A stretch of DNA of 64,000 bases, from NCBI RefSeq assembly GCF_005281345.1, contig NZ_SZXJ01000098.1, positions 62,001 to 126,000 of the forward strand. The letters run 5' to 3'. Of this stretch, positions 18,710 to 28,854 are shown piece by piece. The first letter of the stretch is position 1; each line of letters begins with the position of its first letter. Below the pieces are notes generated by a model. That model worked only from the letters and a program-made list of their open reading frames with translations, was not told where the DNA came from and did no database searches. A program made the position numbers and the translations under genes. The stretch is from Citrobacter sp. wls619 (GTDB lineage: Bacteria; Pseudomonadota; Gammaproteobacteria; Enterobacterales; Enterobacteriaceae).

Positions 18710-19810
18710 TTAGAACTGGTAAACCAGACCCAGTGCTACGATATCATCGGTAGAGATACCGGCATTACGGGTGAACTGGTTGTCATCCAGCAGGTTGATT
18801 TTGTAATCAACATAGGTGGACATGTTTTTGTTGAAGTAGTAGGTCGCGCCAACATCAACATATTTCAGGATATCCTGGTCGCCGTAGCCGCTGTCCAGAT
18901 CTTTACCTTTGGACTGCAGGTAAGCCACAGACGGACGCAGACCGAAGTCGAACTGGTACTGTGCAACAGCTTCGAAGTTCTGTGCTTTGTTAGCCCAGCC
19001 CAGTTTGCCCGCACGCGTTGCGTTGTAGGTCTGGGTGTACTGTGCTGCCAGGTAGACGTTGTTCGCGTCGTATTTCAGACCGCCAGTGTAGGTTTCAGCA
19101 CGATCGCCGGTACCGAAGCCCAGCTTGTTCTGCTCATCAGTACGTTTGGAGCTGGTGACCGCGGTACCCAGGGAGAAGCCTGCGCCGATATCATAAGTGA
19201 TAGATCCGCCAACGCCGTCACCGTTCTGATTCAGTGCGTCACGACCGTTGCCAGTCACGCCGGTCATGCCTTCACCTTCCGGACTACCGTTTTTACCCTG
19301 GTACTGCAGGGCAAAGTTCAGACCATCAACCAGACCGAAGAAATCAGTGTTACGGTAGGTTGCAAAGCCGTTACCACGCTGCTGCATGAAGTTGTCAGAA
19401 CCGTAGGTATCGCCGCCGAATTCCGGCAGGACGTCGGTCCAGGACGTGACGTCATAAACCACGCCGTAGTTACGACCGTAGTCGAAAGAACCTGCATCAG
19501 CGAATTTCAGACCGGCAAACGCGACACGCGTCCAGGCGTTGTTTTCGTTTTCAGAGGAGTTACCCATGATCTGGTATTCCCACTGGCCGTAACCGGTCAG
19601 TTGGTCGTTAACCTGGGTTTCACCTTTGAAGCCGATACGCATGTAGGTCTGATCGCCATCTTTAGTAGAGTCATCAGAGAAATAGTGCAGACCGTCGACT
19701 TTACCGTACAGATCTAATTTGTTGCCGTCTTTGTTGTAAATTTCAGCCGCATTTGCTGCGCCTGCTACCAGCAGAGCCGGTACCAGGAGGGACAGTACTT
19801 TAACTTTCAT
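18710..19810 (-). CDS. ompC: Outer membrane porin OmpC
   Basis: OmpC is a trimeric 16-strand beta-barrel porin admitting small hydrophilic solutes and favoured at high osmolarity. The 366-residue precursor has a signal peptide (cleaved after VAGAANA, residue 21), the mature start [16 protein letters not shown] and the terminal phenylalanine (LGLVYQF) needed for BAM assembly. E. coli OmpC has 367 residues, and differences fall in the surface loops (such as the [13 protein letters not shown] stretch). The upstream leader closely follows that of E. coli ompC and contains the OmpR region. Confidence 0.97.
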   Translation of the reverse strand: MKVKVLSLLVPALLVAGAANAAEIYNKDGNKLDLYGKVDGLHYFSDDSTKDGDQTYMRIGFKGETQVNDQLTGYGQWEYQIMGNSSENENNAWTRVAFAGLKFADAGSFDYGRNYGVVYDVTSWTDVLPEFGGDTYGSDNFMQQRGNGFATYRNTDFFGLVDGLNFALQYQGKNGSPEGEGMTGVTGNGRDALNQNGDGVGGSITYDIGAGFSLGTAVTSSKRTDEQNKLGFGTGDRAETYTGGLKYDANNVYLAAQYTQTYNATRAGKLGWANKAQNFEAVAQYQFDFGLRPSVAYLQSKGKDLDSGYGDQDILKYVDVGATYYFNKNMSTYVDYKINLLDDNQFTRNAGISTDDIVALGLVYQF

Positions 19811-19889
19811 GTTATTAACCCTCTGTTATATGCCTTTATTGCTTTTTTATGCCACTGCTCACTGGCTAACCCTCATTAACCAGTCGGCA

Positions 19890-19990
19890 ACTTCATTCTC
19901 CGCAAAAACACAGAATAATCCAACACGAATATGATACTAATACTTTAAAGATGTTTCATTTATCGATGGAGATGTTTCAAAATATTAACA
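19890..19990 (-). promoter_or_regulatory. ompC promoter and OmpR-binding region
   Basis: Read on the minus strand, the sequence from about 19990 to 19890 aligns with the E. coli ompC promoter: two TGAAACATCT repeats (ending near 19970 and 19950), the CATATTCGTGTTGGATTATT block, and a -10 hexamer GAGAAT at 19895-19900. The start is predicted close to 19889, giving a leader of about 80 nt. In E. coli this region carries three tandem OmpR sites. Confidence 0.85.
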
Positions 19991-20130
19991 AAAGGGAACT
20001 TTTTTTAATTAAGAAAATGGAGAGAATAAGCACGAATAGTCAAGAATCATTACAAAAAACCTATAAATCAATCAGTTACACAAAACACAGCCATAGCACT
20101 GAATGATAAAACAAAATCTTCACTCGCAAC

Positions 20131-20136
20131 TAAAAT
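20131..20136 (+). promoter_or_regulatory. micF -10 element
   Basis: TAAAAT at 20131-20136 ends 6 bases before the predicted micF start at 20143, in the same place as in E. coli. The upstream AT-rich stretch is where OmpR, SoxS, MarA and Rob act in E. coli. Confidence 0.6.
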
Positions 20137-20142
20137 AGACTC

Positions 20143-20236
20143 GCTATCATCATTAACTTTATTTATTACCGTCATTCATTCATGAATGTCTGTTTACCCC
20201 TATTTCAGCCGAATGCTCTGCGTTCGGTTTTTTTTT
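20143..20236 (+). ncRNA. micF: MicF antisense regulatory RNA
   Basis: MicF is a trans-acting small RNA that, with Hfq, base-pairs with the ompF translation start and represses that porin. The sequence starting gctatcatcattaacttt and continuing through accgtcattcatt is nearly identical to the 93-nt E. coli RNA. It ends in the intrinsic terminator AGCCGAATGCtctGCGTTCGGTTTTTTTTT. It is divergent from ompC, sharing the regulatory spacer as in E. coli and Salmonella. Confidence 0.95.
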
Positions 20237-20551
20237 ACCCTTCTTTACACAAACGTCACGGTTCTGTGCTACCGATGAATAACTATAACGACTATTAACT
20301 ATCTCACCTGTTCACCATCACATATAAATCAGACAAATAATTTCTTGTTATTTAATGCTAAATCTGTCGTTTTCATACCTCTATTTGTACCGATAGTGAC
20401 CGGCTGTACATGTTTGCATTGCCTGCCTGGCAACGATACACAGCAATAAAAAATGCAGCTCAGCGGATGTTGCGTAAGTATGGCAATTCATACATTACCC
20501 TTTATACTGCCCCTTCATCTTTAGCGTCGTTTTAACAGGTCATAAACACGA
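20237..20551. other. Spacer between micF and rcsD
   Basis: These 315 bp after the micF terminator hold no open reading frame that looks genuine. The stretch is AT-rich in its first half; it must contain the rcsDB promoter, but no convincing -35/-10 pair or Rcs box stands out. Confidence 0.5.
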
Positions 20552-23221
20552 ATGAGTCAGTCTGACACAACGGCTTCTACCCGATTCTCCCTGCTTCCGG
20601 GAAGTATTACCCGTTTCTTCTTATTACTGATCGTGGTGCTGTTGGTGATGATGGGCGTGATGGTCCAGAGCGCGGTCAACACCTGGCTAAAAGATAAGAG
20701 CTATCAGATTGTCGATATCACCCACGCAATTCATAAAAGGGTGGATACCTGGCGATACGTGACCTGGCAAATCTATGACAATATTGCAGCGACAACCAAC
20801 TCATCAACTGCCGACGGGTTACAGGAAACCCGGCTCAAGCAAGATGTCTACTATCTTGAAAAACCCCGGAGAAAGACGGAAGCGCTGATTTTTGGCTCGC
20901 ATGACAGTTCTACGCTGGAAATGACCCAGCGTATCTCAACCTATCTGGATACGCTGTGGGGCGCGGAGAATGTCCCATGGTCAATGTATTATCTGAATGG
21001 TCAGGACAATAGCCTGATTCTTATCTCGACGCTGCCGCTGAAAGATCTCACCTCCGGCTTTAAAGAATCGACAATTGGCAACATTGTCGATTCGCGCCGC
21101 GCTGAAATGTTACAACAGGCCAATGCGCTTGATGAGCGTGAAAGCTTCTCGTCCCTTCGCCGGTTAGTCTGGCAAAACGGCCATTACTTCACGTTACGCA
21201 CAACCTTTAATCAGCCAGGGCATCTGGCAACCGTGGTCGCGTTTGACCTGCCGATTAATGATTTGATCCCGCCGGGCATGCAGTTGGACAGCTTTCACCT
21301 GGAGCCGGATGCCACGTCTACGGCTGAGCATCTCAGTGAAAAAGAGTCGCCTGACAGCGTCAGCATCAACTTTAACAATAGCAAGATTGAGATCTCCTCA
21401 GCGCTAAATTCAACGGATATGCGACTGGTCTGGCAGGTTCCCTTTGGTTCATTGCTGCTTGATACGCTGCAAAGCATTTTACTGCCGTTGTTACTGAATA
21501 TCGCTCTGCTGGCGCTGGCGCTGTTTGGCTATACCACTTTCCGCCACCTTCCTGCCCGCTCAAATGAAGTGGCGCCAAACCTTGTCGCAAATAATGAACT
21601 CCGGGTGCTGCGTGCAATCAATGAAGAAATTGTTTCGCTGCTGCCGTTGGGGTTATTGGTGCACGACCAGGAATCCAACCGCACGGTTATCAGCAATAAA
21701 ATTGCCGACCATCTGCTGCCACATTTAAATCTGCAAAATATCACCAGTATGGCGGAACAGCATCAGGGGGTCATCCAGGCCACAATCAATAATGAATTGT
21801 ATGAGATCAGGCTGTTCCGCAGCCAGATCTCAGCCCGCACGCAGATCTTTATCATTCGCGACCAGGATCGCGAAGTACTGGTCAATAAAAAGCTGAAACA
21901 AGCGCAGCGACTGTATGAGAAAAACCAACAGGCTCGCGCCGCCTTTATGCAAAACATTGGTAGCGCACTGAAAGATCCTGCCAAAACGCTGGCCACAAAT
22001 GCTGCTGCACTCAATACGCCCGACAGCCACAAACTGGCAAACCAGGCAGACGTTCTGGTACGTATGGTCGATGAGATTCAGTTGGCCAATCTTCTGGAAA
22101 GCGATGACTGGAAAAGTGAATCAACGCTGTTTTCCGTGCAGGCGTTAATTGACGACGTCGTGCCTGAAGTACTGCCAGCCATCAAGCGTAAAGGGTTACA
22201 GCTGCTGATTAAAAATCACCTGAGCGCCAATGATGAGCGCCGCGGCGACCGCGATGCCCTGCGTCGTATTTTGCTGCTGCTCATCCAATATGCCGTGACC
22301 ACAACGCAGATTGGCAAAATTACGCTGGACGTCGACCAGGATGAGTCGGAGGCAGAGCGTCTGACCTTCCGTATTCTGGATACCGGGGAAGGCGTCGCGC
22401 TGAATGAAATTGATAATCTGCACTTCCCGTTCAGCAATGACACCCAGAGCGATCGATATGGCAAAGCGAATCCACTCACGTTCTGGTTGTGCGATCAGCT
22501 CGCGCGCAAACTGGGTGGGCATCTGAATATTAAAGCGCGGGAAGAACTTGGAACGCGTTATATCGTCCATGTTAAGATGCCGCTGCATGACCAACATGCT
22601 GATAATGAAGAACGGCTGTTGGATGACGTCAGCGTGATGGTTGACGTCACCTCAAATGACGTACGCAGCATTGTATTGCGTCAGCTTGAAAACTGGGGAG
22701 CAACCTGCATCACGCCCGATGAGCGACTGAATAGTCAAGAATATGATCTCTTTATCACTGATAATCCGTCTAATCTTACTGCCTCGGGCTTGCTTTTAAG
22801 CGATGATGAGTCTGGCGTGCGAAAAATTGGCCCCGGTCAGCTGCGCGTCAACTTTAATATGAGCAATGCTATGCAGGAAGCTGTCCTGGAGCTAATAGAA
22901 GAACAACTGGCGCAAGAAGAAATCCAGGAACTCCCCCTCGGCGGTGATGAAAACGCCGAACTTCATGCCAGTGGTTACTATGCACTCTTTGTAGACACAG
23001 TACCGGATGATGTTAAGAGGTTGTATACTGAGGCAGCAACCAGCGATTTCGCTGCGTTAGCCCAAACGGCCCATCGCCTGAAAGGCGTGTTTGCCATGCT
23101 TAATCTGGTACCCGGCAAGCAGTTATGTGAAGCGCTGGAACATCTTATTCAAGAGAAAGATGCTCCAGGTATAGAAAAGTACATCAGCGACATTGACGTT
23201 TACGTCAAGAGCTTGCTGTAG
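20552..23221 (+). CDS. rcsD: Phosphotransfer intermediate protein RcsD
   Basis: RcsD relays phosphate between the sensor RcsC and the regulator RcsB in the envelope-stress phosphorelay. Its 889 residues comprise two membrane helices (about 20-41 and 309-331) flanking a periplasmic sensor domain, a degenerate histidine-kinase-like region (about 460-680), an ABL-type domain and a C-terminal HPt domain with the phospho-accepting His in TAHRLKGVFAML (about 841). The E. coli protein has 890. rcsB follows 16 bp later. Confidence 0.98.
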   Translation: MSQSDTTASTRFSLLPGSITRFFLLLIVVLLVMMGVMVQSAVNTWLKDKSYQIVDITHAIHKRVDTWRYVTWQIYDNIAATTNSSTADGLQETRLKQDVYYLEKPRRKTEALIFGSHDSSTLEMTQRISTYLDTLWGAENVPWSMYYLNGQDNSLILISTLPLKDLTSGFKESTIGNIVDSRRAEMLQQANALDERESFSSLRRLVWQNGHYFTLRTTFNQPGHLATVVAFDLPINDLIPPGMQLDSFHLEPDATSTAEHLSEKESPDSVSINFNNSKIEISSALNSTDMRLVWQVPFGSLLLDTLQSILLPLLLNIALLALALFGYTTFRHLPARSNEVAPNLVANNELRVLRAINEEIVSLLPLGLLVHDQESNRTVISNKIADHLLPHLNLQNITSMAEQHQGVIQATINNELYEIRLFRSQISARTQIFIIRDQDREVLVNKKLKQAQRLYEKNQQARAAFMQNIGSALKDPAKTLATNAAALNTPDSHKLANQADVLVRMVDEIQLANLLESDDWKSESTLFSVQALIDDVVPEVLPAIKRKGLQLLIKNHLSANDERRGDRDALRRILLLLIQYAVTTTQIGKITLDVDQDESEAERLTFRILDTGEGVALNEIDNLHFPFSNDTQSDRYGKANPLTFWLCDQLARKLGGHLNIKAREELGTRYIVHVKMPLHDQHADNEERLLDDVSVMVDVTSNDVRSIVLRQLENWGATCITPDERLNSQEYDLFITDNPSNLTASGLLLSDDESGVRKIGPGQLRVNFNMSNAMQEAVLELIEEQLAQEEIQELPLGGDENAELHASGYYALFVDTVPDDVKRLYTEAATSDFAALAQTAHRLKGVFAMLNLVPGKQLCEALEHLIQEKDAPGIEKYISDIDVYVKSLL

Positions 23222-23237
23222 CAAGGTAGCCCAATAC

Positions 23238-23888
23238 ATGAACACTATGAACGTAATTATTGCCGATGACCATCCGATTGTACTGTTCGGTATTCGTAAA
23301 TCACTTGAACAAATCGAGTGGGTGAACGTTGTCGGCGAATTTGAAGACTCCACTGCACTGATCAACAATTTGCCTAAATTAGATGCTCATGTGTTGATTA
23401 CCGATCTCTCAATGCCGGGAGATAAATATGGTGATGGGATCACGTTAATTAAATATATCAAACGCCATTTCCCGAGCCTGTCGATCATCGTTTTGACCAT
23501 GAACAACAACCCGGCCATTCTGAGCGCGGTATTGGATCTCGACATTGAAGGGATCGTGCTGAAACAAGGTGCGCCAACTGACCTGCCTAAGGCGCTGGCG
23601 GCGCTGCAAAAAGGTAAGAAATTCACCCCGGAAAGCGTCTCTCGCCTGCTGGAAAAAATCAGCGCCAGCGGCTATGGCGACAAACGCCTGTCACCGAAAG
23701 AAAGTGAAGTTCTGCGCCTGTTTGCCGAAGGTTTCCTGGTGACTGAAATCGCTAAAAAGCTCAATCGCAGTATTAAAACCATCAGTAGCCAGAAAAAGTC
23801 TGCAATGATGAAGCTCGGCGTGGAAAACGATATCGCCCTGCTGAATTACCTGTCATCCGTGACGTTAAGCCCGTCAGATAAAGAGTAA
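23238..23888 (+). CDS. rcsB: Response regulator RcsB
   Basis: RcsB is the output regulator of the Rcs system; alone or with RcsA, BglJ or others it controls capsule, motility and acid stress genes. I start it at 23238, giving 216 residues that begin MNTMNVIIADDHPI; an upstream in-frame ATG lies inside rcsD and is unlikely. Asp56 (ITDLSMP) is the phosphorylation site, with the acidic pair Asp10/Asp11. The C-terminal LuxR-type helix-turn-helix covers about residues 145-205. The protein is almost unchanged from E. coli. Confidence 0.99.
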   Translation: MNTMNVIIADDHPIVLFGIRKSLEQIEWVNVVGEFEDSTALINNLPKLDAHVLITDLSMPGDKYGDGITLIKYIKRHFPSLSIIVLTMNNNPAILSAVLDLDIEGIVLKQGAPTDLPKALAALQKGKKFTPESVSRLLEKISASGYGDKRLSPKESEVLRLFAEGFLVTEIAKKLNRSIKTISSQKKSAMMKLGVENDIALLNYLSSVTLSPSDKE

Positions 23889-23906
23889 TTCGGTTTCATA
23901 TCATCT

Positions 23907-23986
23907 GCCTGATGGCACCGTGTTTATCTGGCCTACGAACAATACAGCGTTGTGTATGTTCTGTAGGCCGGATAAGGCAAACACCG
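23907..23986. repeat. BIME (paired REP units) between rcsB and rcsC
   Basis: Two opposed REP units, gcctgatggcaccgtg...ggcctac (about 23908-23935) and gtaggccggataaggc (about 23963-23978), are separated by a short linker. This is the usual bacterial interspersed mosaic element, placed between the convergent rcsB and rcsC genes where it can act as a transcript end or gyrase/Pol I site. Confidence 0.88.
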
Positions 23987-24000
23987 CTACCCTGCCCCTT

Positions 24001-26847
24001 TTATCCCCGCGTTTTTCTCACGCGTTCCGCATAGACCGTCAACGTCTGTTTTAGCACGTCTAACGTCACTGGCTTGGACAAACAGCTGTCCATTCCCGAC
24101 TCCAGACAACGCTGCTTCTCTTCCGCTAGAGCATTGGCCGTCACACCAATCACCGGCAGCGTTAGCCCCAGTTGGCGAATACGCTGCGTCAAGCGATAAC
24201 CATCCATATTCGGCATGTTGACGTCGCTCAGCACGATATCAATATGGTTTTTACTCAACACATTGAGCGCGTCCACACCGTCGTTGGCGGTTTTACACTG
24301 ATACCCCAACGATCCTAGCTGATCGGCCAGTAAACGACGGTTAATCGGATGATCGTCAACCACCAGAATCATCATGTCATCGTTTGTGGCTCCCACTTTG
24401 TCCGGAGCTGGCAGCGCGGTGGAAAGCGCTTCACTGCCCAGTTCAACGCTGTAGATATGCGCCAGCAGCGCGGGCAACTCGTGCGGTGATGCCACGCTGT
24501 GCACCCACTCTCCAGGCGTTCTTTCCAGCGGAATACCAATGTGGCGACGACAGAAAATCACCGTGGCTCGTCCCTGCCACGTCTGATCCAGCACATCATC
24601 AGCAATCAATACATCATTTGCATCAGGTTGCTGCCCCTCATAACGCAGCACCGTCATCCCGGTACGCGTGAGGCTGGATTCGATAAAGTGATAGAGTGAC
24701 GCGTTTCGCACCGCCAGCCAGCAGCGGGTACTGGCAAGACCCTCCACGCTTTTATTCTGTGGGTACTGGGCACCATACAGCGGTATCCGCAGCGTAAACT
24801 GGCTCCCCATCCCCGGTTCAGAATCGACGGAAATATCCCCGTCCATCATGCTGATCAGTTTCTCACAGATAGCCAGACCCAACCCGGTCCCCTGGAAATT
24901 ACGCTGCACGCCCGTCCCCACCTGGAAGAAGGGATCGAACAGGCGAACGACTTCTTTAGCCGGGATCCCCACGCCAGTATCACGCACACGAATGCTGAGG
25001 TAGTCGCCGCTGCACTGAACATGCAGCACAATACAGCCGGTATCAGTGAATTTAATCGCATTACTCAACAGGTTAGAAATGACCTGCTGTAAGCGCATCG
25101 GATCGCCATTTAATGCCACAGGCACATCCGGTTCGATGAAACAGTACAATCCCAGTTGCTTGCGTACTACCAGCGGCAGATAGTTGGCCGTAATATGGCT
25201 CATCACTTCCCGCGGTGAAAATTCACGCGGTTCAATCTTCAACTGTTCAGATTCAATTTTCGAGAAATCAAGAATATCGCTGATAATCTTCAACAACAGG
25301 CTGGAGGAGTTATTCATCGCCGTCACCAGGCGATCCACTCCGCTGGGCAGTTCTTTCGTTTGCAGCAGGTCGAGGTTGCCGATAATGCCATACAGCGGCG
25401 TGCGTAATTCATGACTCACCGTCGCAAGGAACATTGATTTTGACTGGCTGGCCTGTTCCGCCGCCTGCGCCATCTCCTGTAACGACTCTTCCATTTTCAC
25501 ACGCGCACTCACATCGACCAGGACGCATATCGCTACGTTCTCATTGCGATAACGTGAATGCACAAAGCTGATTTGCAGATTGGTATTATTGCTGGTCAGC
25601 ACATCGACGAAATTAACCTGCTGGCCGCAGATAATTTGCGTCAGCCGTTGCCTGTCTTCATGCGTCAGCATGTTGAGATAGGTATGTGCCAGCTCGTTGC
25701 TCAGAATGTTAATGCCATCAATTGTGCGCAGAATACAAATACCGACCGGCGCAGAAGCCACGATTTTACGGTTAAACTGCTCATGCTCTTCCAGGCGCTG
25801 GGCATCGCTTTCCGCTGGAATAAAAATACGCCGCTCATACATGCGCGTCAGCATAAACAACGCCGCACCTACCAGCACATTCAGCAGAACCGCATTCAGG
25901 ATCATCATGCGTATCCGCTCCAGCACCAGATCGACCGGCACGGAGTACACAATACTGAGCGAGGACGGCGGCAGGTTTTTCTTCAACACCAGATTGCGAA
26001 AACCCGGCGTGTAGCCAAACCACGAGCGCTCCTGCATCCAGCGCGATTCAGACTGAATAGTGCCTTCAGGGCCGGTGAGTGAAATCAGCGCATGACCATT
26101 TTCATCAAGGATTGTCACCCCCATCGGCAAACTGCCCGGCGTGAAGAAGTTCTCCATACGAATCGGCTGTTCCACACCCAGCAACGCCTGCAGACGATTG
26201 GCAAGATAGACCGGCGTCAGCGCATAAAAATACCCCACCCCCGGACGCGGTCCCTGGCTTATCCAGAACAGGTTATTGCCGTTTTCTTCCTGCGGCGCAT
26301 TGCGATACTTAATGATGCGTTCATGCAGCGCTTTCAGCGCCTCGTCACGTTCGACAGGCATATCCCGCAGACCAAAATTGGCCATACAGAGGTTATCGCT
26401 GCCGATCAGGAACACGCGGTTCAAATCATAAGCCGCTGAGAAATTGTCGCGCCAGTAGCGCATAAACCACGCCAATGACTCCAGCGAGCCACGCCAGGCA
26501 TTACCCATCACCGCACAGTCGGAATCGGCAAACAGCGGTTCAAAATTCGGCACCACGGTTTTATCATCCCGTGCCCGCAATGACATCACGCCGTTTTCTG
26601 CCGTTAACCGGTTTTCAGCAATGTATTTCAGCTCTTTTATCACGTCAGAAGTACGCTGAATGTAGCGTTGGGCCTGATCGGAGCTGAGATTAAACTCCTG
26701 GCGGATCTCAGACTCTCGCTGGTGCAGCGCATTCACAATGTAGAACACCGACGCAAAAGCAATCAGACACCAGACCAGTAAGGCCAGCGCTCTGAACAGG
26801 TAGCGTGAGACTTTTAGGGTTGAATGAACGGAAGCAAGGTATTTCAA
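24001..26847 (-). CDS. rcsC: Hybrid sensor kinase RcsC
   Basis: RcsC is the inner-membrane sensor kinase/phosphatase of the Rcs phosphorelay. In order: a membrane helix (about 20-41), a large periplasmic domain (to about 313), a second helix, a PAS-like region, the kinase with His in ATVSHELRTPLYG (about 479), the ATPase (N-box LSNAIKFTD), an ABL domain, and a receiver with Asp in VLSDVNMPNMDG (about 874). Length is 948 against 949 in E. coli. The start codon is TTG, giving MKYLASVHS, which matches the E. coli N-terminus and its known TTG start. Confidence 0.97.
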   Translation of the reverse strand: MKYLASVHSTLKVSRYLFRALALLVWCLIAFASVFYIVNALHQRESEIRQEFNLSSDQAQRYIQRTSDVIKELKYIAENRLTAENGVMSLRARDDKTVVPNFEPLFADSDCAVMGNAWRGSLESLAWFMRYWRDNFSAAYDLNRVFLIGSDNLCMANFGLRDMPVERDEALKALHERIIKYRNAPQEENGNNLFWISQGPRPGVGYFYALTPVYLANRLQALLGVEQPIRMENFFTPGSLPMGVTILDENGHALISLTGPEGTIQSESRWMQERSWFGYTPGFRNLVLKKNLPPSSLSIVYSVPVDLVLERIRMMILNAVLLNVLVGAALFMLTRMYERRIFIPAESDAQRLEEHEQFNRKIVASAPVGICILRTIDGINILSNELAHTYLNMLTHEDRQRLTQIICGQQVNFVDVLTSNNTNLQISFVHSRYRNENVAICVLVDVSARVKMEESLQEMAQAAEQASQSKSMFLATVSHELRTPLYGIIGNLDLLQTKELPSGVDRLVTAMNNSSSLLLKIISDILDFSKIESEQLKIEPREFSPREVMSHITANYLPLVVRKQLGLYCFIEPDVPVALNGDPMRLQQVISNLLSNAIKFTDTGCIVLHVQCSGDYLSIRVRDTGVGIPAKEVVRLFDPFFQVGTGVQRNFQGTGLGLAICEKLISMMDGDISVDSEPGMGSQFTLRIPLYGAQYPQNKSVEGLASTRCWLAVRNASLYHFIESSLTRTGMTVLRYEGQQPDANDVLIADDVLDQTWQGRATVIFCRRHIGIPLERTPGEWVHSVASPHELPALLAHIYSVELGSEALSTALPAPDKVGATNDDMMILVVDDHPINRRLLADQLGSLGYQCKTANDGVDALNVLSKNHIDIVLSDVNMPNMDGYRLTQRIRQLGLTLPVIGVTANALAEEKQRCLESGMDSCLSKPVTLDVLKQTLTVYAERVRKTRG

Positions 26848-27015
26848 AGGGGCGAAGCTCCGCCTCAGGGTATCAATAGAGTGTGGTTAAGGTAGCGGTA
26901 AATGTCCGGCGTCGCAATGCCCTCTCTTTACGGGAATATGATACACCGCTCTGACACCGTTGTCTTAACCCCTGATAATCGTCGTTTGCCTAAAAAACAC
27001 TGCACGGATGTGAGA

Positions 27016-28854
27016 ATGCGCAAGCTGAGATGGCTGACGCGTCGTTTATACCCGCGACGTTTACGCAACCAAATGATCATGATGGCCATTCTGATGGTCA
27101 TTGTGCCGACGATTTCTATTGGTTATATCGTAGAAACTGAAGGCCGGTCAGCAGTCTTATCTGAAAAAGAGAAAAAACTGTCATCGGTGCTCACTCTGCT
27201 TAACGGCGCGCTGGGCGATCGCTTTAGCCACTACGCGGAGTTACCGCGTGAAGCGCGCATTCGGGCGCTAAATCTTGAGTTGGGCCCCATCACCGAACGG
27301 ATCACCCGGGCATTTCCTGGCATCGGCGCGGGATATTACAATAAAGCACTGGATGCAATCATCACCTACGCCCCCTCTGCGTTGTACCAAAGTAATGTCG
27401 GTATCACTATCACTGACGATCACCCCGGACGTGAAGTGATGCGCAACAACGCACCTGTGGTTTTTTCCGGACGACAGGTTCGTGGCGACATCCTCAACTC
27501 CATGATCCCCATCGAACGACAGGGTGACGTCATTGGCTATATCTGGGCGAATGAACTGACGGAAGATATCCGCCAGCAAGCCTGGAAAATGGACGTCAGG
27601 ATCATTGCCGTACTGGCTGCCGGACTCATCAGTAGCCTGCTGTTGATTGTGCTTTTCTCTCGCCGTCTCAGTGCGAATATCGACATTATCACCGACGGAC
27701 TCTCCACGCTGGCGCAAAAAACACCAGCACGCCTGCCTGAACTGCCCGGCGAACTGGGGCAAATCAGCCACAGCGTCAATGCGTTGGCACAAACGCTTCG
27801 GGACACCAAAACCCTTAATGACCTGATTATTGAGAACGCAGCAGACGGCGTCATTGCCATCGACAGACAGGGCGATGTCACCACCATGAACCCGGCGGCA
27901 GAGCAAATCACTGGCTATCAGTTGCATGAACTGGTTGGGCAACCCTATGCAACCCTCTTTGCCGATACTCAGTTTTCCAGCCCGGTACTGGATACGCTGG
28001 AGCACGGCACCGAACATGTCGCCCAGGAGGTAAGTTTTCCTGGTCGCGACCGCACCATTGAAATAAGCGTCACCACCAGCCGGATCCATAACGCGCATGG
28101 CGAGCTAATCGGAGCGCTGGTGATCTTCTCTGATTTAACGGCACGCAAAGAGACCCAGCGCCGGCTGGCACAAACGGAAAGGCTCGCGACGCTCGGCGAG
28201 TTGATGGCTGGAGTGGCGCATGAGGTACGTAACCCGCTGACGGCAATCCGTGGCTACGTCCAGATCATCCGCCAACAAACGTCTTTACCAGAACATCAGG
28301 AATATTTATCCGTTGTGCTGAACGAAATTGACTCAATCAATAAAGTCATCCAGCAACTGTTGGATTTCTCACGCCCGCGACAAAGCCAGTGGCAGCAGGT
28401 ACGGCTCAACGCGTTGATTGAAGAAACGCTGATCCTCGTGCAAACCGCGGGCCTACAGGCTCGAATCGCGTTTACCACGGAATTTGATGCCGGCCTGCCA
28501 GCCATTGTCGCCGATCGCGAACTCCTCAAGCAGGTGATCCTCAATATATTGATCAATGCGGTCCAGGCGATAGCCGCACGGGGCGAAATTCGCATCCGCA
28601 CCTGGCAATACTCAGCCTCACAGCAGGCGGTGATGATTGAAGATAATGGCAACGGTATCGATAGTGCCATTCAGAAGAAAATATTCGACCCCTTCTTTAC
28701 GACCAAAGCGTCAGGTACGGGTCTTGGACTGGCGCTAAGCCAGCGCATTATCAACGCGCATCAGGGGGATATCCACGTGACAAGTATGCCGGGCTGCGGC
28801 GCGACCTTCACCCTGATTTTACCTCTTAACCCGCAGGGAAATCCGTCAGAATGA
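27016..28854 (+). CDS. atoS: Sensor histidine kinase AtoS
   Basis: AtoS senses acetoacetate (and affects polyamine-linked responses in E. coli) and phosphorylates AtoC. Starting at 27016 gives 612 residues, near the 608 of E. coli; the open frame continues upstream to 26902 but that part has no E. coli equivalent. It has two membrane helices (about 18-40 and 190-210), a HAMP linker, a PAS domain (about 265-380), the dimerisation box with His in GVAHEVRNPLTAIRG (about 400) and the ATPase (DNGNGID, TGLGLALS). Its stop overlaps the atoC start (ATGA). Confidence 0.95.
   Translation: MRKLRWLTRRLYPRRLRNQMIMMAILMVIVPTISIGYIVETEGRSAVLSEKEKKLSSVLTLLNGALGDRFSHYAELPREARIRALNLELGPITERITRAFPGIGAGYYNKALDAIITYAPSALYQSNVGITITDDHPGREVMRNNAPVVFSGRQVRGDILNSMIPIERQGDVIGYIWANELTEDIRQQAWKMDVRIIAVLAAGLISSLLLIVLFSRRLSANIDIITDGLSTLAQKTPARLPELPGELGQISHSVNALAQTLRDTKTLNDLIIENAADGVIAIDRQGDVTTMNPAAEQITGYQLHELVGQPYATLFADTQFSSPVLDTLEHGTEHVAQEVSFPGRDRTIEISVTTSRIHNAHGELIGALVIFSDLTARKETQRRLAQTERLATLGELMAGVAHEVRNPLTAIRGYVQIIRQQTSLPEHQEYLSVVLNEIDSINKVIQQLLDFSRPRQSQWQQVRLNALIEETLILVQTAGLQARIAFTTEFDAGLPAIVADRELLKQVILNILINAVQAIAARGEIRIRTWQYSASQQAVMIEDNGNGIDSAIQKKIFDPFFTTKASGTGLGLALSQRIINAHQGDIHVTSMPGCGATFTLILPLNPQGNPSE

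Noticed and set aside
20143..20236. Possibility that the micF region is only the ompC upstream leader
   Set aside because: The sequence matches MicF along its full length, including the terminator, and is on the opposite strand from ompC.
26902..27015. N-terminal extension of AtoS of 38 residues
   Set aside because: E. coli AtoS begins near the ATG at 27016, and the extra residues have no signal-like or domain features. The open frame is probably untranslated leader.
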